A stretch of 54,603 nt of DNA, from the NCBI GenBank assembly GCA_023150615.1, contig JAKLKO010000025.1, positions 1 through 54,603 of the forward strand, written 5' to 3'. Position 1 is the stretch's first letter. Every line of letters begins with the position of its first letter. This DNA comes from Phycisphaerae bacterium. Its GTDB lineage: Bacteria; Planctomycetota; Phycisphaerae; UBA1845; UTPLA1. The notes beneath the pieces were generated by a model. That model was not told the DNA's origin. It was given only the letters and a program-made list of their open reading frames with translations, and ran no database searches. Both the position numbers and the translations under genes were made by a program. Positions 52,290 to 54,603 of the stretch are shown piece by piece.

Positions 52290-52754
52290 TCAGCTCGCGG
52301 CGACCTCGGCCATCACTTCCACTTCGACGCACGCGTTCATCGGCAGCTCGGCCGCACCGACGGCCGCCCGAACGTGCCGGCCCCCGTCGCCGAAGACCTC
52401 GACCATCAGATCGCTCGCGCCGTTCGCCACTTTCGGCTGATCGAAGAATCCCGCCGCGCTGTTCACAAAGACCGCCAGCCGCACGATCCGCGCGATCCGA
52501 TCGATCGATCCCGCGGCCTCGGCCAGCACCGCCAGCGCGTTGAGCGCCGCCCGACGCGCTGCCGCCTGCGCGACCTCCAGCGTCACGTCGCGACCGACTT
52601 TTCCCGCCGCCAGCAGTTGACCGTCCTTTATGGGCAACTGCCCGCTGCACATGACCAGCGTCCCGACGCGCGTGCCCGGTACGTACGACCCGATCGGCTT
52701 CGTCACCGGCGGTAACGAGAGTCCCAGCGACTGCAATCGCTGCGATGGCGTCAT
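52290..52754 (-). CDS. RidA/YjgF-family protein
   Basis: 154 residues from ATG 52754, overlapping the scpA stop by ATGA. It has the RidA-like SGQLPIKDGQLLAAGKVGRDVTLEVAQAAARRAALNALAVL helix and the C-terminal VGAAELPMNACVEVEVMAEV strand. The usual arginine near the end (R in NLP.GAL.EIE) is not evident in ELPMNACVEVEV, so it belongs to the YjgF-like side branch without a proven deaminase activity. Confidence 0.88.
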   Translation of the reverse strand: MTPSQRLQSLGLSLPPVTKPIGSYVPGTRVGTLVMCSGQLPIKDGQLLAAGKVGRDVTLEVAQAAARRAALNALAVLAEAAGSIDRIARIVRLAVFVNSAAGFFDQPKVANGASDLMVEVFGDGGRHVRAAVGAAELPMNACVEVEVMAEVAAS

Positions 52755-53743
52755 GGCGCCTCCTCCGCCGGCGACGCTCCCAACGGTCGATCGCCCGCAT
52801 CGCGCGCGGTCGCGTCGTCCAAGATGCGGAGATCGATGTCCGTTCGGATGGAGTCGAGCGCCGACAACACCTCGTCGCGCTCGTCCTCTTCGGCGTCGTC
52901 CACGATCGCGGTGCCGCCCGACCCCCTCGCGACCGGCGCGGATTCCTCCGCTTCCTCCCGCGCGTCCGATGCCTCCTCGCTGCGCGGTCGATACTCCCAC
53001 TCCGTCCCGATCGTGATCGGCTCGTTTCGCAGCAGCACGACGAAGATCGGACCGAACTGCTCCGGCTGCTCCACGCGCACGCGCTGCTGGCGGATCAGCT
53101 CCAGCAGCGCCAGGAACAGCCCGATCGCCTCCGCGCGCGTCCGCCCGATGAAAATCCCCGCGAACGGCACGTTACCCTCGCGCGCGAGCCGATCGAGGAT
53201 GTCCGTGGCATGCAGCGCAATCGGCGTATCGTCGAACACCACGTCGTGCGTCACGCCAGCCCGGCCGATTGACGCCATCACGTTGTTGAACGCCGCCACG
53301 AGGTCCCACACCTGGACCTCGTCGAGGTCGCAGCCGCCCGGCGTCGCGCCGGCCGGCAGGATCGGGCTTCGCGGCCAGCGGGCCGCCTGAAGCGCCGCGG
53401 CCGTGCCCAGTCCGATCGAGGCGTCCTTGTACTTCTTGTATTCGAGCAGTTGCCGCACGAGCTCCATCCGCGGATCGTCGAGTGCTTCTTCGGTCGCTCC
53501 CTCGGTCGGCGCGCCCGGCAGCAGCGTCCGCGACTTGATCTCCATCAGCACCGTCGCCATGACGACGAACTCGGCCGCCGCGTCCGGATCGATCTGCTGA
53601 AGACAGCTCACGTACTCGCAGTACTGGCGCGTGACGGCCGCGATGGGGATGTCGTAGATGTCCAGCTCGTTTCGGCGGATCAGGTAGAGGAGCAGATCGA
53701 GCGGGCCGTTGTAGACGTCCAGTTGGACCTTGTAGTCGGGCAT
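52751..53743 (-). CDS. scpA: Segregation and condensation protein ScpA
   Basis: 330 residues from ATG 53743. The N-terminal YKVQLDVYNGPLDLLLYLIRRNELDIYDIPIAAVTRQYCEYV is diagnostic of the kleisin ScpA, which joins SMC heads with ScpB. EFVVMATVLMEIKSRTLLP and DPRMELVRQLLEYKKYKDAS follow. The C-terminal winged helix is AIGLFLALLELIRQQRVRVEQ. An acidic tail of about 70 residues (EEASDAREEAEES...DDAEEDERDEVL) goes beyond the family's usual end. ScpB and SMC are not in view. Confidence 0.94.
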   Translation of the reverse strand: MPDYKVQLDVYNGPLDLLLYLIRRNELDIYDIPIAAVTRQYCEYVSCLQQIDPDAAAEFVVMATVLMEIKSRTLLPGAPTEGATEEALDDPRMELVRQLLEYKKYKDASIGLGTAAALQAARWPRSPILPAGATPGGCDLDEVQVWDLVAAFNNVMASIGRAGVTHDVVFDDTPIALHATDILDRLAREGNVPFAGIFIGRTRAEAIGLFLALLELIRQQRVRVEQPEQFGPIFVVLLRNEPITIGTEWEYRPRSEEASDAREEAEESAPVARGSGGTAIVDDAEEDERDEVLSALDSIRTDIDLRILDDATARDAGDRPLGASPAEEAP

Positions 53744-54156
53744 CGCGGCGTCATCGTATTCCGCGCCGCGGGCCTTCGCAATCGCCGCCGGCCGACCGCG
53801 GCCCGGCTGCGAGAACGAAGTCCCGGCCCTCAGCATCCCTGGCGACTTCCACGACGATGACTTGCGGTCCATGCGAGATGCAACAAGCACAAGCATTGCG
53901 CTTGCCGGTCCGGCAATGTGTCCTATGCTGAAAGTGCAGGCACCGGGGGGCCGTCCCGCCTTCGGACCGATCGGAAGGGCGGGCGTGCGCATGGAGCGCC
54001 CGACGTTCAAGGCGATTCGGACCGCGACAGGGGAGTTTGTGTGGTCCGAACGGGCGCGGGGGTTCGCGCAATCCCAGGAATCCGAGAAGTTCGTGTGTAA
54101 GGTCGTCTTCCGTTTCGGGTCTACAGGAAGGCCGCGGTGGCGTGGGAGGGCTGGCC
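53744..54156. other. Intergenic region before the right-edge gene
   Basis: 413 bases with no supported gene. A nested inverted repeat is present: TTGCCG-GTC-CGGCAA (53902-53916) inside CATTGC...GCAATG (53894-53918). A TTGCCG/TATGCT pair at 16 bases overlaps it on the plus strand, so it could be an operator over a promoter. A long open frame crosses the region but lacks a ribosome site or any motif. Confidence 0.4.
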
Positions 54157-54603
54157 GTGAAGCTCCGTCTATCGATCCTCCTTGCGGCGCTCGCGATCAT
54201 CTTCTCACTGCTGTCCGACCTCGCGTCCGCGCAGGACGTGCTCCTGCACCGCCAATTGCCCAATCGGCTCGGCGGGGCACTGTCAGACACACAAGCCCTG
54301 TTCTCAGGTCCCAACGGCCCAGTGTCGGGCCAACTCGCGGCGGACCGATTCCGACTGAGCCAGGCCGACGTCATCAGGAAACTGGTGGTTTGGTCATTCT
54401 TCGGAGGACAAACTGAACAGTTCGATCCGCCCCCGCCGGTCACGGAAACCATGCGTGTCCGCTTCTACGCCGATGCCGGTGGCCTGCCGGGCGAGCTGCG
54501 CTACGAGGAGGAGTTCCTGAACCCGCCGCGGGTCTTTACGGGCTTTTTTGTAAGCGGCGGTCCGGTCCGCAAGGAATACCGCTACGACGTGACGCTGTCG
54601 GCC
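54157..54603 (+). CDS. Secreted protein, N-terminal part (cut by window edge)
   Basis: 149 codons from GTG 54157, with GGGAGGG six bases upstream. A signal peptide (VKLRLSILLAALAIIFSLLS) ends near LASA-QDVL. The mature part (LHRQLPNRLGGALSDTQALF; VRFYADAGGLPGELRYEEEF) is beta-rich, like planctomycete surface or PEP-CTERM-type proteins. The rest lies beyond the window. Confidence 0.7.
   Translation, partial: MKLRLSILLAALAIIFSLLSDLASAQDVLLHRQLPNRLGGALSDTQALFSGPNGPVSGQLAADRFRLSQADVIRKLVVWSFFGGQTEQFDPPPPVTETMRVRFYADAGGLPGELRYEEEFLNPPRVFTGFFVSGGPVRKEYRYDVTLSA

Noticed and set aside
53862..54416. 184-codon plus-strand frame before the right-edge gene
   Set aside because: No motif or ribosome site; it overlaps the better-supported signal-peptide gene starting at 54157 in another frame.

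Overview
This is a GC-rich bacterial chromosomal window, most likely from a planctomycete (Planctomycetota, Phycisphaerae-like). That assignment is inference. It rests on a lone dockerin-like motif ending, a membrane protein mixing a von Willebrand A domain with a glutamine-amidotransferase-like region, small Gly-rich secreted proteins, a DUF6677-like membrane protein and frequent GTG starts. There is no rRNA, CRISPR array or transposase.

The left part (about 0.4-23.8 kb, minus strand) is a dense electron-transfer locus. Nine multihaem c-type cytochromes carry 87 CXXCH motifs by my count, plus six CX3CH/CX4CH motifs. Reading 5' to 3' on the minus strand, the order is: ResB and CcsA (System II cytochrome c maturation); an 11-haem cytochrome fused to a membrane cytochrome b (CbcL-like); a NapC/NirT-like membrane cytochrome; two paralogous cytochromes with 15 haem sites each; a redoxin-TPR protein; a 9-haem lipoprotein; an OmcA/MtrC-like decahaem lipoprotein; and a translationally coupled module of 5-haem lipoprotein, 715-residue beta-barrel, NHL lipoprotein, 12-site cytochrome, 4-haem cytochrome and a second propeller lipoprotein, then a YgbA-family gene. 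Together these would make a path from the quinol pool across periplasm and outer membrane to an extracellular acceptor or from a donor.

Divergent from ResB lies a plus-strand operon (24.1-27.6 kb): a kinase-like protein lacking the ATPase domain, a complete histidine kinase and a sigma-54-dependent response regulator. Good sigma-54 promoter matches lie upstream of resB and of the decahaem gene, so this operon is the likely switch for the cytochromes.

The rest (27.6-54.6 kb) is ordinary chromosome: tRNA-Cys, -Leu, -Ala and -Glu, a secreted serine protease, GAPDH, a PTS EIIA protein, a VWA membrane protein, two radical SAM/SPASM proteins, a BNR-type protein, an HNH nuclease, a fused transporter/spermidine-synthase-like protein with a HAD phosphatase, FmdB and Mut7-C small proteins, a propeller lipoprotein, two small secreted proteins, and an scpA-ridA-mtnA group. 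A possible small RNA with its own terminator lies near 44.5-44.66 kb. Secreted-protein genes are cut by both window edges.
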